From: JANMEX01 sp043776635
Lineage (GTDB): Bacteria; Pseudomonadota; Alphaproteobacteria; Rhizobiales; Rhizobiaceae
Assembly: GCA_043776635.1 (NCBI GenBank)
Contig: JAYVRA010000076.1
Coordinates: 1 to 20,987, forward strand
Direction of reading: 5' to 3'
Length of the DNA stretch: 20,987 bases
Shown here: one piece after another, positions 13,898 through 20,987 of the stretch
Numbering within the stretch: position 1 is the stretch's first letter
How the letters are laid out: every line of letters begins with the position of its first letter
Notes under the pieces: model-generated
Told to the model about the DNA's origin: nothing
What the model saw: only the letters and a program-made list of their open reading frames with translations
Database searches by the model: none
Translations under genes and position numbers: made by a program

Positions 13898-14653
13898 ATG
13901 AGGCGTGAACCCGATTTTGTTTTCCTGCGAAGTACCCTCGCTGTCCATGGCCTGATTGGTCACGGGTCGCTGAACTTCGCGTCTGGAGATCCACCGATTT
14001 TTGAGATCGACAGACACGCGAAGTTGCTTGTGTTGATCGGCCATGCCGGATCGAGCATTTGGCCGCACTTTACAGGTTGGCTTTGTGCGAATTACGCGTC
14101 GCTTCTGTATGACTTTCGAGCACACGGAGCATCATCTTCGAGCGACTTTCGACAGCTTTTGGACCCTCTTGATAGTTGGTCTAAAGAGGTAATTGGCGAC
14201 ATAGCCAAGACTTTTGGCGGGCGGGCGATTTATCCTTCTGACCAACCATACCATCCCTTTCAGCAATGGGCGATGGCAGCGACTGGTATGAAGCCTTCGC
14301 CTTTGGGGATTCTTATTCATCCCGTCTATGGCCTCTGGCACGCCTATCGCGCCGCGATAATTTTTGATCAGCTTAAGCACAGTCAGAAATCTGATGTTTT
14401 AAATCAGTCTGATGAAAAGTTGAGTCACCCTTGTGATAGTTGCGCGGAAAAACCTTGTCTAAGTGCTTGTCCTGTCGATGCTTTTTCCGATGGAGAGTAT
14501 GACGTTAAGTCATGTCGTGCCCATGTGAAAAGCGACGGAGGGCTGGCCTGCCGCACCAAAGGTTGCCTCGCGCGGCGGGTTTGTCCCGTTGGCAAGGAGT
14601 TTGAATATGTGCCGGAGCAGATGGAGTTTCATATGAATGCGTTTGTAAAATAA
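13898..14653 (+). CDS. QueG-like [4Fe-4S] ferredoxin-domain protein of unknown function
   Basis: The 251-residue protein has an N-terminal region with VLIGHAGSSIWPHF and PHPFQQWA-like segments (YHPFQQWAMAATG, PLGILIHPVYGLWHAYRAA). The C-terminal region has CDSCAEKPCLSACPVDAF, a [4Fe-4S] ferredoxin pattern, then a second cysteine set (CRAHV, CRTKGC, CLARRVCPVG) that could supply another cluster. This layout recalls the Fe-S half of epoxyqueuosine reductase and reductive dehalogenases, without a visible cobalamin domain. It is a common alphaproteobacterial hypothetical protein. It lies 137 bases after mttB in the same direction. A role as an electron carrier to the corrinoid activase is possible but unproven. 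The start has GGGGA upstream. Confidence 0.75.
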   Translation: MRREPDFVFLRSTLAVHGLIGHGSLNFASGDPPIFEIDRHAKLLVLIGHAGSSIWPHFTGWLCANYASLLYDFRAHGASSSSDFRQLLDPLDSWSKEVIGDIAKTFGGRAIYPSDQPYHPFQQWAMAATGMKPSPLGILIHPVYGLWHAYRAAIIFDQLKHSQKSDVLNQSDEKLSHPCDSCAEKPCLSACPVDAFSDGEYDVKSCRAHVKSDGGLACRTKGCLARRVCPVGKEFEYVPEQMEFHMNAFVK

Positions 14654-14736
14654 ATTTTATTCCGAACCAAAGGAATGTCATAGTCGCAACGTCTTAAAGT
14701 CAATAACACTTGTGTTTTAGCTGAAACGAGTTGCCG

Positions 14737-15288
14737 ATGGATGCCGTTAACAGCCTGTTTTTGCTGGATGATTCCTCGCTGGTGCGTAAATGCCAAAGCG
14801 GGGATGGTTTAGCTTTCGGCACGCTGGTGGAGCGGCATTATGCGCTGGTGCACGGTTGTTCGTACCGCCGTGTTGGCAACCGTGCGGACGCCGAGGACAT
14901 TGTGCAAGAGGTTATGGTGAAGCTCGGTTCTGCAATCAAATCCTTGCGTGAACCGGCGGCGCTGCGCGGGTTTTTGTTGCGCTTGACGATTAATGCAGTC
15001 ACGGATCATTTTCGCAAAAAGACACGCGAAACGAAAGGGTTGGCGAGTTATTTTGTTGATCCAACTACAATGCAGCCTTGTGAATCCGAGGATCACAATT
15101 CAGCGCTTTGGGTCGCGGTCCGCAGATTACCGGACAAGCAGCGTGATGCGGTTTTGCTGGTTTATGGCGATGGAGCAACTCATCGCGAGGCGGCGGAAGC
15201 ACTGAGCTGCGCAGAGGCCACCATATCTTTTCATGTTCACGAAGCCCGCAAGCGGCTTAAAGAAATGCTGAAGGAGGACGCGCAATGA
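14737..15288 (+). CDS. ECF-type RNA polymerase sigma factor
   Basis: The 183-residue protein is an extracytoplasmic-function sigma-70 factor. Region 2 covers LAFGTLVERHYALVHGCSYR through NRADAEDIVQEVMVKL and FLLRLTINAVTDHFRKK. A spacer follows, then region 4 with LPDKQRDAVLLVYGDGATHR and the helix-turn-helix EAAEALSCAEATISFHVHEARKRLK. I chose ATG at 14737; an in-frame TTG two codons earlier is possible. The last codons overlap the start of the VWA gene as ATGA, so the two are translationally coupled, as sigma and anti-sigma genes usually are. The target promoters are unknown; a possible autoregulatory promoter is only weakly suggested upstream. Confidence 0.92.
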   Translation: MDAVNSLFLLDDSSLVRKCQSGDGLAFGTLVERHYALVHGCSYRRVGNRADAEDIVQEVMVKLGSAIKSLREPAALRGFLLRLTINAVTDHFRKKTRETKGLASYFVDPTTMQPCESEDHNSALWVAVRRLPDKQRDAVLLVYGDGATHREAAEALSCAEATISFHVHEARKRLKEMLKEDAQ

Positions 15289-17366
15289 GCGACCCCGAAT
15301 TTGATTTTGACCATTTGTCCAAACTTCCGGTTCCAGAGCCTCGCCCGGTGGCAATTGCCGCTGCAAAGCGTGCTGCATTGGCTGCGTTTGAAAACTCTAA
15401 ACAAAAACTTTTTGTACCAACCAAAGGATTTGATTTCACCGGGCGTCTTTCCCGTATTGCAACCAAACTATGGAGCTTTACGATGAATACCAGACTACTT
15501 TCCGGAACTGCCCTGGCCACGCTTTTGATCGCGCCTATTGCCGGGGTCACTGCTTATCAATTGATGCAGCAACGCGGTGTTTTTGCGCCGGTAACGACAG
15601 AGCAAATGGTCGCCGCGCATGAAGATTTGCCCCAAGGTGGACCCCAAGTGACGGCAGACACAAAGAACATTATCGCACCTGCCAAACCTGCCGTACCACA
15701 AGCAAGCCGTAACAACATTGGAATTGTCGGTAAGGCCAAGAATTCTGATACCATTGCCGACCTCAAAATGGAAAAAAGTGACGCTTTGGTTGCTTCCTCC
15801 AACGGCGTGCTTGCCTCTCCCAAGCCAGCGTCTCCCGTGACTACGCCTGCTCCGGTGGCAATGGATTCAATGGCAGATGCGCCAATGGAAGCGGCGAAGA
15901 GCGGCTATATTACTCAAAGCCCGGATATGCAGCGTCTCGAAAAGGAGAGCCGTGACAAGTTTACCGAAGTGAAATCCAACAGCGTTATCGCCGTTGCTAT
16001 CCAGCCGGTATCGACTTTCTCCGTGGACGTTGACACGTCCGGCTATTCGTTGTTGCGCCGTATGTTGAACCAAGGCATTTTGCCCGAACATGATGCGGTG
16101 CGGTTGGAGGAAATGGTCAATTATTTCCCCTATGCTTATGCCGGACCTGATACTGCCACAGAGGCATTCAAAGCGAATGTGACTGTGACGCCGACGCCTT
16201 GGAACCAGAACACCAAGCTGTTGCACATTGGTATTAAGGGCTATGATTTGCCTGTTACTGAGCAGAAGGCGGCCAATCTTGTGTTCTTGTTGGATGTTTC
16301 CGGCTCCATGGATGAGCCGGACAAGTTGCCACTTTTGAAGGCTTCGTTCAGGCTTTTGGTCAATGAATTGAAGCCGACAGATACGGTTGCTATTGTCACC
16401 TATGCGGGCGATGCGGGCATTGTGCTTGAGCCTACCAAGGCGTCCGATAAGTCTAAGATATTGAATGCCATTGATAATCTGCAACCAGGCGGTTCGACCG
16501 CTGGCGAGGCGGGCATCAATGCGGCGTATAAGTTAGCGGAGCGGGCCTTCGTCAAAGACGGTGTCAACCGCATCATCTTGGCGACTGACGGCGACTTTAA
16601 TGTCGGCGCTGCGAGCGACGAGGACCTGAAAAAACTGGTCGAAGACAAGCGCAAGTCCGGTGTGTTTTTGTCAGTCCTTGGCTTTGGCGAGGGTAATTAT
16701 CAGGACAATCTGATGCAGACTTTGGCGCAGAATGGCAATGGAATTGCGGCCTATATTGATACGCTTGGCGAAGCTGAAAAAGTGCTGGTTCAGGAAGCAA
16801 CCGCCTCGCTGTTTACTATTGCCAAGGATGTAAAAATCCAAGTCGAGTTCAATCCGGCTACCGTCTCTGAATATCGTCTTATTGGCTATGAAACCCGTCA
16901 TTTGAACAATGAAGATTTTAACAATGACCGCGTGGATGCAGGCGATATTGGGTCCGGTCACACCGTTACGGCATTGTATGAAATGACGCCCAAGGGTGCG
17001 CCCGGTCAAACCAATGACCCGCTGCGCTACAGTACGGATGCAGTAAAGCGGGCAACGAATGACAGCGGCGAATATGCCTTTGTAAAAATCCGTTACAAGC
17101 TGCCGACTGAGGCGACAAGCCGCCTTGTGACGCAGCCGGTGACGAGCGCAAACGAGGTGAAAGACATGGCCGTTGCTCCGGAAGATGTGCGCTTTGGTAT
17201 TGCGGTGGCAGCTTTTGGTGAGAAGCTGCGCGATGAAGATCAGGTTTCGAATTATCCTTACGCGAATATAGAGGCGCTGGCTGCATCTTCGCGTGGCACG
17301 GATGCCTTCGGGTATCGTGGAGAGTTTTTGAAATTGGTACGGCTGGCAGCAAGTCTAAATCCGTAG
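15285..17366 (+). CDS. Membrane-anchored VWA protein (YfbK-like), probable anti-sigma function
   Basis: The 693-residue protein has about 67 cytoplasmic residues, one membrane helix (LLSGTALATLLIAPIAGVTA, 71-90), and a large periplasmic part. A Pro/Ala-rich linker (about 120-205) leads to a vWF_A-type domain with SVDVDTSGYSLLRRML (246-261), then a von Willebrand A domain whose metal site DVSGSM (337-342) gives the D-x-S-x-S MIDAS. The C-terminal YfbK/DUF3520-type region runs to the end. E. coli YfbK-like proteins start near the membrane helix; here an extra N-terminal segment (MSDPEFDFDHLSKLPVPEP) precedes it. Coupling to the sigma gene by ATGA suggests that this segment binds the sigma factor and that the VWA domain senses an envelope ligand. 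This is inference; no zinc-binding anti-sigma motif is present. Confidence 0.88.
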   Translation: MSDPEFDFDHLSKLPVPEPRPVAIAAAKRAALAAFENSKQKLFVPTKGFDFTGRLSRIATKLWSFTMNTRLLSGTALATLLIAPIAGVTAYQLMQQRGVFAPVTTEQMVAAHEDLPQGGPQVTADTKNIIAPAKPAVPQASRNNIGIVGKAKNSDTIADLKMEKSDALVASSNGVLASPKPASPVTTPAPVAMDSMADAPMEAAKSGYITQSPDMQRLEKESRDKFTEVKSNSVIAVAIQPVSTFSVDVDTSGYSLLRRMLNQGILPEHDAVRLEEMVNYFPYAYAGPDTATEAFKANVTVTPTPWNQNTKLLHIGIKGYDLPVTEQKAANLVFLLDVSGSMDEPDKLPLLKASFRLLVNELKPTDTVAIVTYAGDAGIVLEPTKASDKSKILNAIDNLQPGGSTAGEAGINAAYKLAERAFVKDGVNRIILATDGDFNVGAASDEDLKKLVEDKRKSGVFLSVLGFGEGNYQDNLMQTLAQNGNGIAAYIDTLGEAEKVLVQEATASLFTIAKDVKIQVEFNPATVSEYRLIGYETRHLNNEDFNNDRVDAGDIGSGHTVTALYEMTPKGAPGQTNDPLRYSTDAVKRATNDSGEYAFVKIRYKLPTEATSRLVTQPVTSANEVKDMAVAPEDVRFGIAVAAFGEKLRDEDQVSNYPYANIEALAASSRGTDAFGYRGEFLKLVRLAASLNP

Positions 17367-17368
17367 AT

Positions 17369-17623
17369 TTATAAGGAATTATAGCGCTCCGGTATAGCTG
17401 CCGGGGCGGCGATTTCGTGCCAGCCATCGCCTTTGTTGCGGTGCAGCTTAACGCCGAAATAGCCGTGATTAAGCGCGGCGTATTTATAATCCGAGCGCGG
17501 ATCATACAGCGCCGGCGTTACGTTATCGCCTCGAAACTCAACACCTGAAATCTCCCAAACTGCCTTGTTTCGCGAGGCAGTGGAAAGTCCTTTGCGTGTC
17601 GAAACCAATAATTTGTCGTTCAT
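17369..17623 (-). pseudogene. BNR/exo-alpha-sialidase-like protein, N-terminal fragment
   Basis: The 84-residue frame begins MNDKLLVSTRKGL with a good ribosome site (GGGGAATT). It contains DNVTPALYDPRSDYKYAALN and HGYFGVKLHR, typical of the start of beta-propeller 'WD40/YVTN/BNR-like' or exo-alpha-sialidase-like proteins of about 350-380 residues. It breaks off after HEIAAPA and stops with unrelated ERYNSL, two bases from the stop of the convergent VWA gene. Only the first propeller blade survives, so no activity is expected. The preceding ThiS/MoaD-like remnant is its usual partner. Together they look like the two ends of a broken gene pair. Confidence 0.7.
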
Positions 17624-17637
17624 GATAAATTCCCCGA

Positions 17638-17799
17638 TTATCCGCTTGATAGGGCTTGCAGCACAAACACTTCGCTATTTGATTCAACCGGATCGCTTAA
17701 CCCTTTACGATCTTTGACTATTTCGCCGTCAATGATGATGCCCATGTGTTTGCGCAAAGCGAACTGCTTATCGGCGACATATGATTTGACGCGTGGGTT
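17638..17799 (-). pseudogene. ThiS/MoaD-like protein, C-terminal fragment
   Basis: The minus-strand frame from a TGA at 17800-17802 to a TAA at 17638-17640 encodes 53 residues. They include PRVKSYVADKQFALRKHMG, IIIDGEIVKDR and LSDPVESNSEVFVLQALSSG, matching the C-terminal half of the beta-grasp MoaD/ThiS-like proteins often paired with BNR/sialidase-like genes. The N-terminal strand and a start codon are missing. The usual C-terminal Gly-Gly is changed to Ser-Gly here. It ends 14 bases before the sialidase-like start, in the same direction. It is too short for normal gene callers. Confidence 0.6.
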
Positions 17800-17962
17800 T
17801 CAGGTGAATATTTTTGTCAATTATTCATGCACCGTAGAACCCTGCACATCGACCGGGGACAGTTAACATGGCGGGTGAGATTGCCGGTGAACGTTACAAT
17901 GGCCATGAATAATAATGGCGCAAGAAATGTGGCCTTGCAAGTTTGACTTCGTCACTTTTGAA

Positions 17963-17999
17963 ATGTTGCATTGCAACATGGAAAAGCCTCAATTGAGGC
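17963..17999. promoter_or_regulatory. Candidate PhaR operator and second palindrome upstream of the PHB operon
   Basis: ATGTTGCATTGCAACAT (17963-17979) is a perfect 17-bp palindrome containing TGC-N3-GCA, the core of operators bound by the PHB-responsive repressor PhaR in alphaproteobacteria (CTGC-N3-GCAG type). A second perfect palindrome, GCCTCAATTGAGGC (17986-17999), lies 6 bases further on. Both sit 40-80 bases upstream of the patatin start, where a promoter would be. The genes behind it act in 3-hydroxybutyrate metabolism, which supports the PhaR reading. Confidence 0.55.
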
Positions 18000-18040
18000 G
18001 AAATCAATCGACTGCCAAATAACGCTATTTGAGAGTGCCA

Positions 18041-19147
18041 ATGCCCAAATCCGCGCCCGAAATGAATGTGCTCGTGCTGCAAGGCGGTGGTGCGCTTGGC
18101 GCTTATCAGGCCGGTGCTTATGAGGCTCTAGCAGAAGAAGGCTTCCTGCCGGATTGGGTTGCGGGCATCTCTATTGGCGCGATTAACGGGTCGATTATAG
18201 CCGGTAACAGACCGGAAGATCGCGTTGCCAAACTGCGCCAGTTTTGGGAGAAAGTATCCTCTGGTTTACAGGGCACTATTCCGGCGTTTGAGGAATTTTT
18301 ACGTCCATTTTTTAATGAAACAAGCGCCAATCTTGCCGCGTCATTTGGCGTGCCGGGCTTCTTCTCGCCACGCTTTCCCTCGCCCTATTTCCAGCCTGGC
18401 GGGACGCTTGAGGCCATCAGTCTTTACGATACCAAGCCGCTGGCTGAGACCTTGGCAGGGCTGGTGGATTTTGACTATTTGAAGCATCACGGGCCGCGTC
18501 TTAGTGTCGGTGCTGTTGATGTAGTCATGGGTAATTTCAAATATTTTGATACGACGAAGGATACGCTTGGTGTTAAGCACATTATGGCGTCCGGCGCTTT
18601 GCCGCCGGCATTTGCGCCTGTTGAAATCGACGGGCATTTCTATTGGGATGGAGGCATCGTTTCCAACACGCCGGTGGATTATGTGATGGAATTTGACGGT
18701 GTGCGTCAAGATATGTGCATTTTCCAAGTAGATGTTTTCCGCGCACGGGGAACTATGCCTAAGACACTTGGTGAGGTAACGGAGCGTGAAAAAGACATAC
18801 GCTTTTCGAGCCGAACGCGCTTTAATTCCGATCATGTGAAGCAGTTGCAAGACATGCGCAACGCCGCCAGCCGCCTTGCAGCCAAGCTGCCGGACGAGTT
18901 GCGTGATGACCCTGATGCGCTGCTTTTGCGCGATTGGAGTTGCCAAGCGAACGTAACTTTGGCACATCTCATACGGCGCGATACGGGGATTGACAGTGGC
19001 ACTAAGGATTATGAGTTTTCGAAGCTGTCAATTGAAGAGCATTGGGCATCCGGCCGTGATAATGTGCGCAAGGGTTTAAAATCCAAATATTGGATGAACC
19101 GCGATCGGAGTCTTCCCGGTGTGCAAGTGTTCGATTTGACGAAGTAG
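18041..19147 (+). CDS. Patatin-like phospholipase/hydrolase with DUF3734
   Basis: The 368-residue protein has a patatin fold: oxyanion loop QGGGALGAYQAG (14-25), nucleophile elbow GISIG (42-46, Ser44), and the catalytic aspartate in DGG (203-205). A DUF3734-type C-terminal region follows (from about 245, KDIRFSSRTRFNSDH). Such proteins hydrolyse lipid or polyester esters. Their position in front of acetoacetate decarboxylase and 3-hydroxybutyrate dehydrogenase genes, common in alphaproteobacteria, suggests a role linked to polyhydroxybutyrate or its granule surface. I chose ATG at 18041 with GAGAG just upstream; an in-frame TTG at 18029 and a later ATG at 18062 are alternatives. No signal peptide is visible. 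It is the first gene of a three-gene operon with short gaps. Confidence 0.88.
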   Translation: MPKSAPEMNVLVLQGGGALGAYQAGAYEALAEEGFLPDWVAGISIGAINGSIIAGNRPEDRVAKLRQFWEKVSSGLQGTIPAFEEFLRPFFNETSANLAASFGVPGFFSPRFPSPYFQPGGTLEAISLYDTKPLAETLAGLVDFDYLKHHGPRLSVGAVDVVMGNFKYFDTTKDTLGVKHIMASGALPPAFAPVEIDGHFYWDGGIVSNTPVDYVMEFDGVRQDMCIFQVDVFRARGTMPKTLGEVTEREKDIRFSSRTRFNSDHVKQLQDMRNAASRLAAKLPDELRDDPDALLLRDWSCQANVTLAHLIRRDTGIDSGTKDYEFSKLSIEEHWASGRDNVRKGLKSKYWMNRDRSLPGVQVFDLTK

Positions 19148-19161
19148 CAAGCAGGAAAATC

Positions 19162-19911
19162 ATGAATATCGGTGACGTAAAATCCAAGGCTTTCGCGATG
19201 CCGCTGACCAGCCCGTCTTATCCGGTCGGGCCGTATCGCTTTATAAACCGCGAATTTATGATTATCACATACCGCACCGATATGGACGCGCTGCGTGCCG
19301 TGGTGCCGGAGCCGCTGGAAATTACTGACCCGATCGTCAAATATGAGTTTATCCGTATGCCGGATTCGACTGGATTTGGTGACTATACTGAGTCCGGCCA
19401 AGTCATTCCCGTTATGTTTAAGGGCCAGCACGGCGGCTATGTTCACTCGATGTATTTGAACGATGATGCACCGATAGCTGGCGGGCGCGAGATTTGGGGC
19501 TTTCCTAAAAAATTGGCTGAGCCATCGCTGCGAGTCGAAAAAGACACGCTGGTTGGCACGTTGGATTATGGTTCGCTGCGGGTGGCCAATGCGACCATGG
19601 GCTATAAGCATAGGGCGCTTGATAATGGCGCAGTGAAGGCATCGCTGGAAGCGCCGGGGTTTCTGCTGAAAATCATCCCGCATGTTGATGGAAGCCTGCG
19701 CATTTGCGAATTGGTGCGCTACTATCTCAAGGATATCACCGTCAAAGGCGCGTGGACCGGTCCCGCCGGGTTGGAACTTTTCGACCATGCGCTGGCGCCG
19801 GTGGCGGAACTTCCGGTGCGCGAAGTGATTTCCGCCACGCATATTCTCACCGATTTGACCCTTGGCCTTGGCGAGGTGGTTTATGATTATCTCGATCCCC
19901 AAAATAGCTAA
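19162..19911 (+). CDS. adc: Acetoacetate decarboxylase family protein
   Basis: The 249-residue protein has the catalytic motif GGREIWGFPKK, with K116 as the Schiff-base lysine and K117 as its neighbour (K115/K116 in Clostridium), and E77 in YTESGQ matching clostridial Glu76. Length is right for the family. The reaction would be acetoacetate to acetone and CO2, though some homologues act on other substrates. An ATG with GGAAA upstream lies 14 bases after the patatin stop. An in-frame extension to 19090 overlaps that gene and is unlikely. With the next gene it links acetoacetate and 3-hydroxybutyrate pools. Confidence 0.92.
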   Translation: MNIGDVKSKAFAMPLTSPSYPVGPYRFINREFMIITYRTDMDALRAVVPEPLEITDPIVKYEFIRMPDSTGFGDYTESGQVIPVMFKGQHGGYVHSMYLNDDAPIAGGREIWGFPKKLAEPSLRVEKDTLVGTLDYGSLRVANATMGYKHRALDNGAVKASLEAPGFLLKIIPHVDGSLRICELVRYYLKDITVKGAWTGPAGLELFDHALAPVAELPVREVISATHILTDLTLGLGEVVYDYLDPQNS

Positions 19912-19929
19912 ATACGAAGGACGATATTT

Positions 19930-20712
19930 ATGAAAATGAAAGACAAGGTTTGCATTGTTACCGGCGCAGCGAGCGGTATTGGTCGCGGCATTGCTGAAAA
20001 ATTTGCTGCCGAAGGCGCGAAAATCGCTATCGCCGATCTCAATCTTGAGGGCGCGCAGCAGACGGCGAAGGAAATCACTGCTACACATAAAGGCCATGCA
20101 ATCGGCATTGCGATGGACGTGACGAACGAGGACCAAGTCAACGCCGGCGTTGCCGCAGTCATCAAAAAGTGGGGCAGGGTGGATGTGCTGGTTTCCAATG
20201 CCGGCATCCAAATTGTGCACCCGCTCGAAGAGTATCCGTTCGCCGATTGGAAGAAGATGCTGGCCATCCATCTGGACGGCGCGTTCTTGACCTCCAAGGC
20301 CTGCCTGCCGCATATGTATCGACAAAATTCCGGCTCGATTATTTTCATGGGTTCTGTGCACTCCAAGGAAGCGTCCCCGCTGAAATCCGCATATGTGACT
20401 GCCAAGCACGGGCTGATCGGGTTGTCGAAAGTCATCTCCAAGGAAGGCGGCAAACACGGCGTTCGCTCCAATGTGATTTGTCCAGGCTTCGTGCGCACGC
20501 CGCTTGTTGAAAAGCAGATTCCGGAACAGGCCAAGGCGCTCGGCATTTCTGAGGATGAAGTCATCAAAAAGGTCATGCTTGGCCAAACAGTTGATGGCGA
20601 GTTCACAACAGTTGAGGATGTGGCCGAAGTGGCTCTGCTGTTTGCGGGGTTCCAGAGCAATGCGCTGACGGGGCAATCGCTGGTAGTCAGCCATGGCTGG
20701 TTTATGGAGTGA
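19930..20712 (+). CDS. bdhA: 3-hydroxybutyrate dehydrogenase (short-chain dehydrogenase)
   Basis: The 260-residue SDR enzyme oxidises 3-hydroxybutyrate to acetoacetate with NAD. It has TGAASGIG (11-18), acidic D36 after the second strand fitting NAD preference, NAG (90-92), catalytic S142, Y155 and K159 (YVTAKHG), and PGFVRTPL. Residues associated with substrate binding in D-3-hydroxybutyrate dehydrogenases are present: Q94, H144 (SVHSKEAS), K152 and the glutamine in VEKQIPEQ. The start has AAGGAC at good spacing, 18 bases after the previous stop. It is the last gene of the operon and supplies acetoacetate, the substrate of its neighbour's family. Confidence 0.92.
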   Translation: MKMKDKVCIVTGAASGIGRGIAEKFAAEGAKIAIADLNLEGAQQTAKEITATHKGHAIGIAMDVTNEDQVNAGVAAVIKKWGRVDVLVSNAGIQIVHPLEEYPFADWKKMLAIHLDGAFLTSKACLPHMYRQNSGSIIFMGSVHSKEASPLKSAYVTAKHGLIGLSKVISKEGGKHGVRSNVICPGFVRTPLVEKQIPEQAKALGISEDEVIKKVMLGQTVDGEFTTVEDVAEVALLFAGFQSNALTGQSLVVSHGWFME

Positions 20713-20842
20713 GTTATAAACCCGGCCCCGGCTTGATTTTGCTGCAATCGCTGAAGCGTGAAAATCTAAACCTTGTGAGATCGTATCCGGTTGAGTTTCC
20801 GGCCGCCAAATCTGCCACCACACGCCCTATGCCGGGGCCGTG

Positions 20843-20915
20843 GCAGCAATGTCTGCGGGCTTTTTTTAACCCGTATATGCCCGGCGACCATTATGCATAT
20901 CCGGCGGTTTTTTAG
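20843..20915 (+). terminator. T-rich region with possible terminators after bdhA
   Basis: A weak hairpin GCAG/CTGC (20843-20846 with 20853-20856) is followed by a run of seven T at 20861-20867. A second possible stem, ATATGC (20875-20880) with GCATAT (20895-20900), is followed by CCGGCGG and six T. Neither hairpin is strong, but two GC-then-T-run structures 130-200 bases after the operon fit a termination zone. I see no gene in 20713-20987. Confidence 0.35.
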
Positions 20916-20987
20916 TTCAAAATCGTCCGGTTTCAAAGAACACACACCCCCAACCCCGCCACGGAGTCCCCCCTCTGGCGATCTTCA

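Noticed and set aside
14672..14696. Possible ECF autoregulatory promoter (GGAATGT ... GTCTTA) before the sigma gene
   Set aside because: The boxes resemble the GGAAC/GTCT type, but the spacer is about 12 bases, several shorter than usual; not enough to call.
16950..16970. GGGTCCGG resembling the element end inside the VWA gene
   Set aside because: Only eight bases match, within a well-conserved coding sequence; chance similarity.
17875..17916. Short frame beginning ATGGCGGGTGAG upstream of the PHB operon
   Set aside because: Only 13 codons, no clear ribosome site and no resemblance to a known leader peptide.
19009..20823. Open frame of 604 codons on the minus strand
   Set aside because: It lies opposite adc and bdhA, whose motifs are unmistakable. 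Its protein is His/Arg-rich with no family resemblance, as expected of an antisense shadow.
20709..20915. Open frame of 68 codons after bdhA
   Set aside because: Overlaps the bdhA stop, has no known motif and runs through the T-rich termination zone.

Overview
The window looks like chromosomal DNA from an alphaproteobacterium, most likely of the order Hyphomicrobiales (Rhizobiales). The signs are a non-pyrrolysine MttB-family cluster with a MetF/MetV pair, a patatin / acetoacetate decarboxylase / 3-hydroxybutyrate dehydrogenase operon, an ExoD homologue, and a PIN/ribbon-helix-helix toxin-antitoxin remnant. This assignment comes from family recognition only. No rRNA, tRNA or CRISPR array was seen.

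Left end (1-750) is genomic debris: a zinc-type alcohol dehydrogenase fragment on the minus strand, the last 39 bases of a repeat element, the C-terminal third of a PIN toxin, and an RHH antitoxin whose frame has lost its natural end.

757-7575 (minus strand) is a corrinoid one-carbon cluster. In transcription order it encodes a DUF1638 protein, an ExoD-like membrane protein, a small 'virulence factor' family protein, a MetV-like cysteine-rich protein, MetF, a methyltetrahydrofolate:corrinoid methyltransferase, an unrecognised 113-residue protein and a [2Fe-2S] RamA/RACo-type corrinoid activase. The other half lies at 11226-13760: the corrinoid protein (minus) and a non-pyrrolysine MttB-family methyltransferase (plus), divergent from a shared 258-base region. 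Together they would move a methyl group from an unknown methylated amine to cob(I)alamin, then to tetrahydrofolate, then oxidise it to methylene-THF, with the activase rescuing inactive cobalt. The MttB N-terminus and the C-termini of the methyl-THF transferase and activase carry Arg/Gly-rich basic tails, while the corrinoid protein they all must touch has a very acidic N-terminus.

Between the two halves (7600-11202) sits a block with two copies of a 330-360 bp inverted-repeat element. One copy has split an entericidin-like lipoprotein gene and left a 5-bp target duplication. The other lies between convergent glycosyltransferase genes (GT2-GtrA and a GT-C/PMT-type enzyme) and supplies the stop codon of both.

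13898-17366 (plus) holds a QueG-like [4Fe-4S] protein, an ECF sigma factor, and a translationally coupled membrane VWA (YfbK-like) protein whose cytoplasmic N-terminus could act as an anti-sigma factor. Then come two broken genes on the minus strand: a ThiS/MoaD-like C-terminus and a BNR/sialidase-like N-terminus.

18041-20712 (plus) is a polyhydroxybutyrate/ketone-body operon: patatin-like hydrolase, acetoacetate decarboxylase family protein, and 3-hydroxybutyrate dehydrogenase. It is preceded by a perfect 17-bp palindrome containing TGC-N3-GCA, the core of known PhaR operators.
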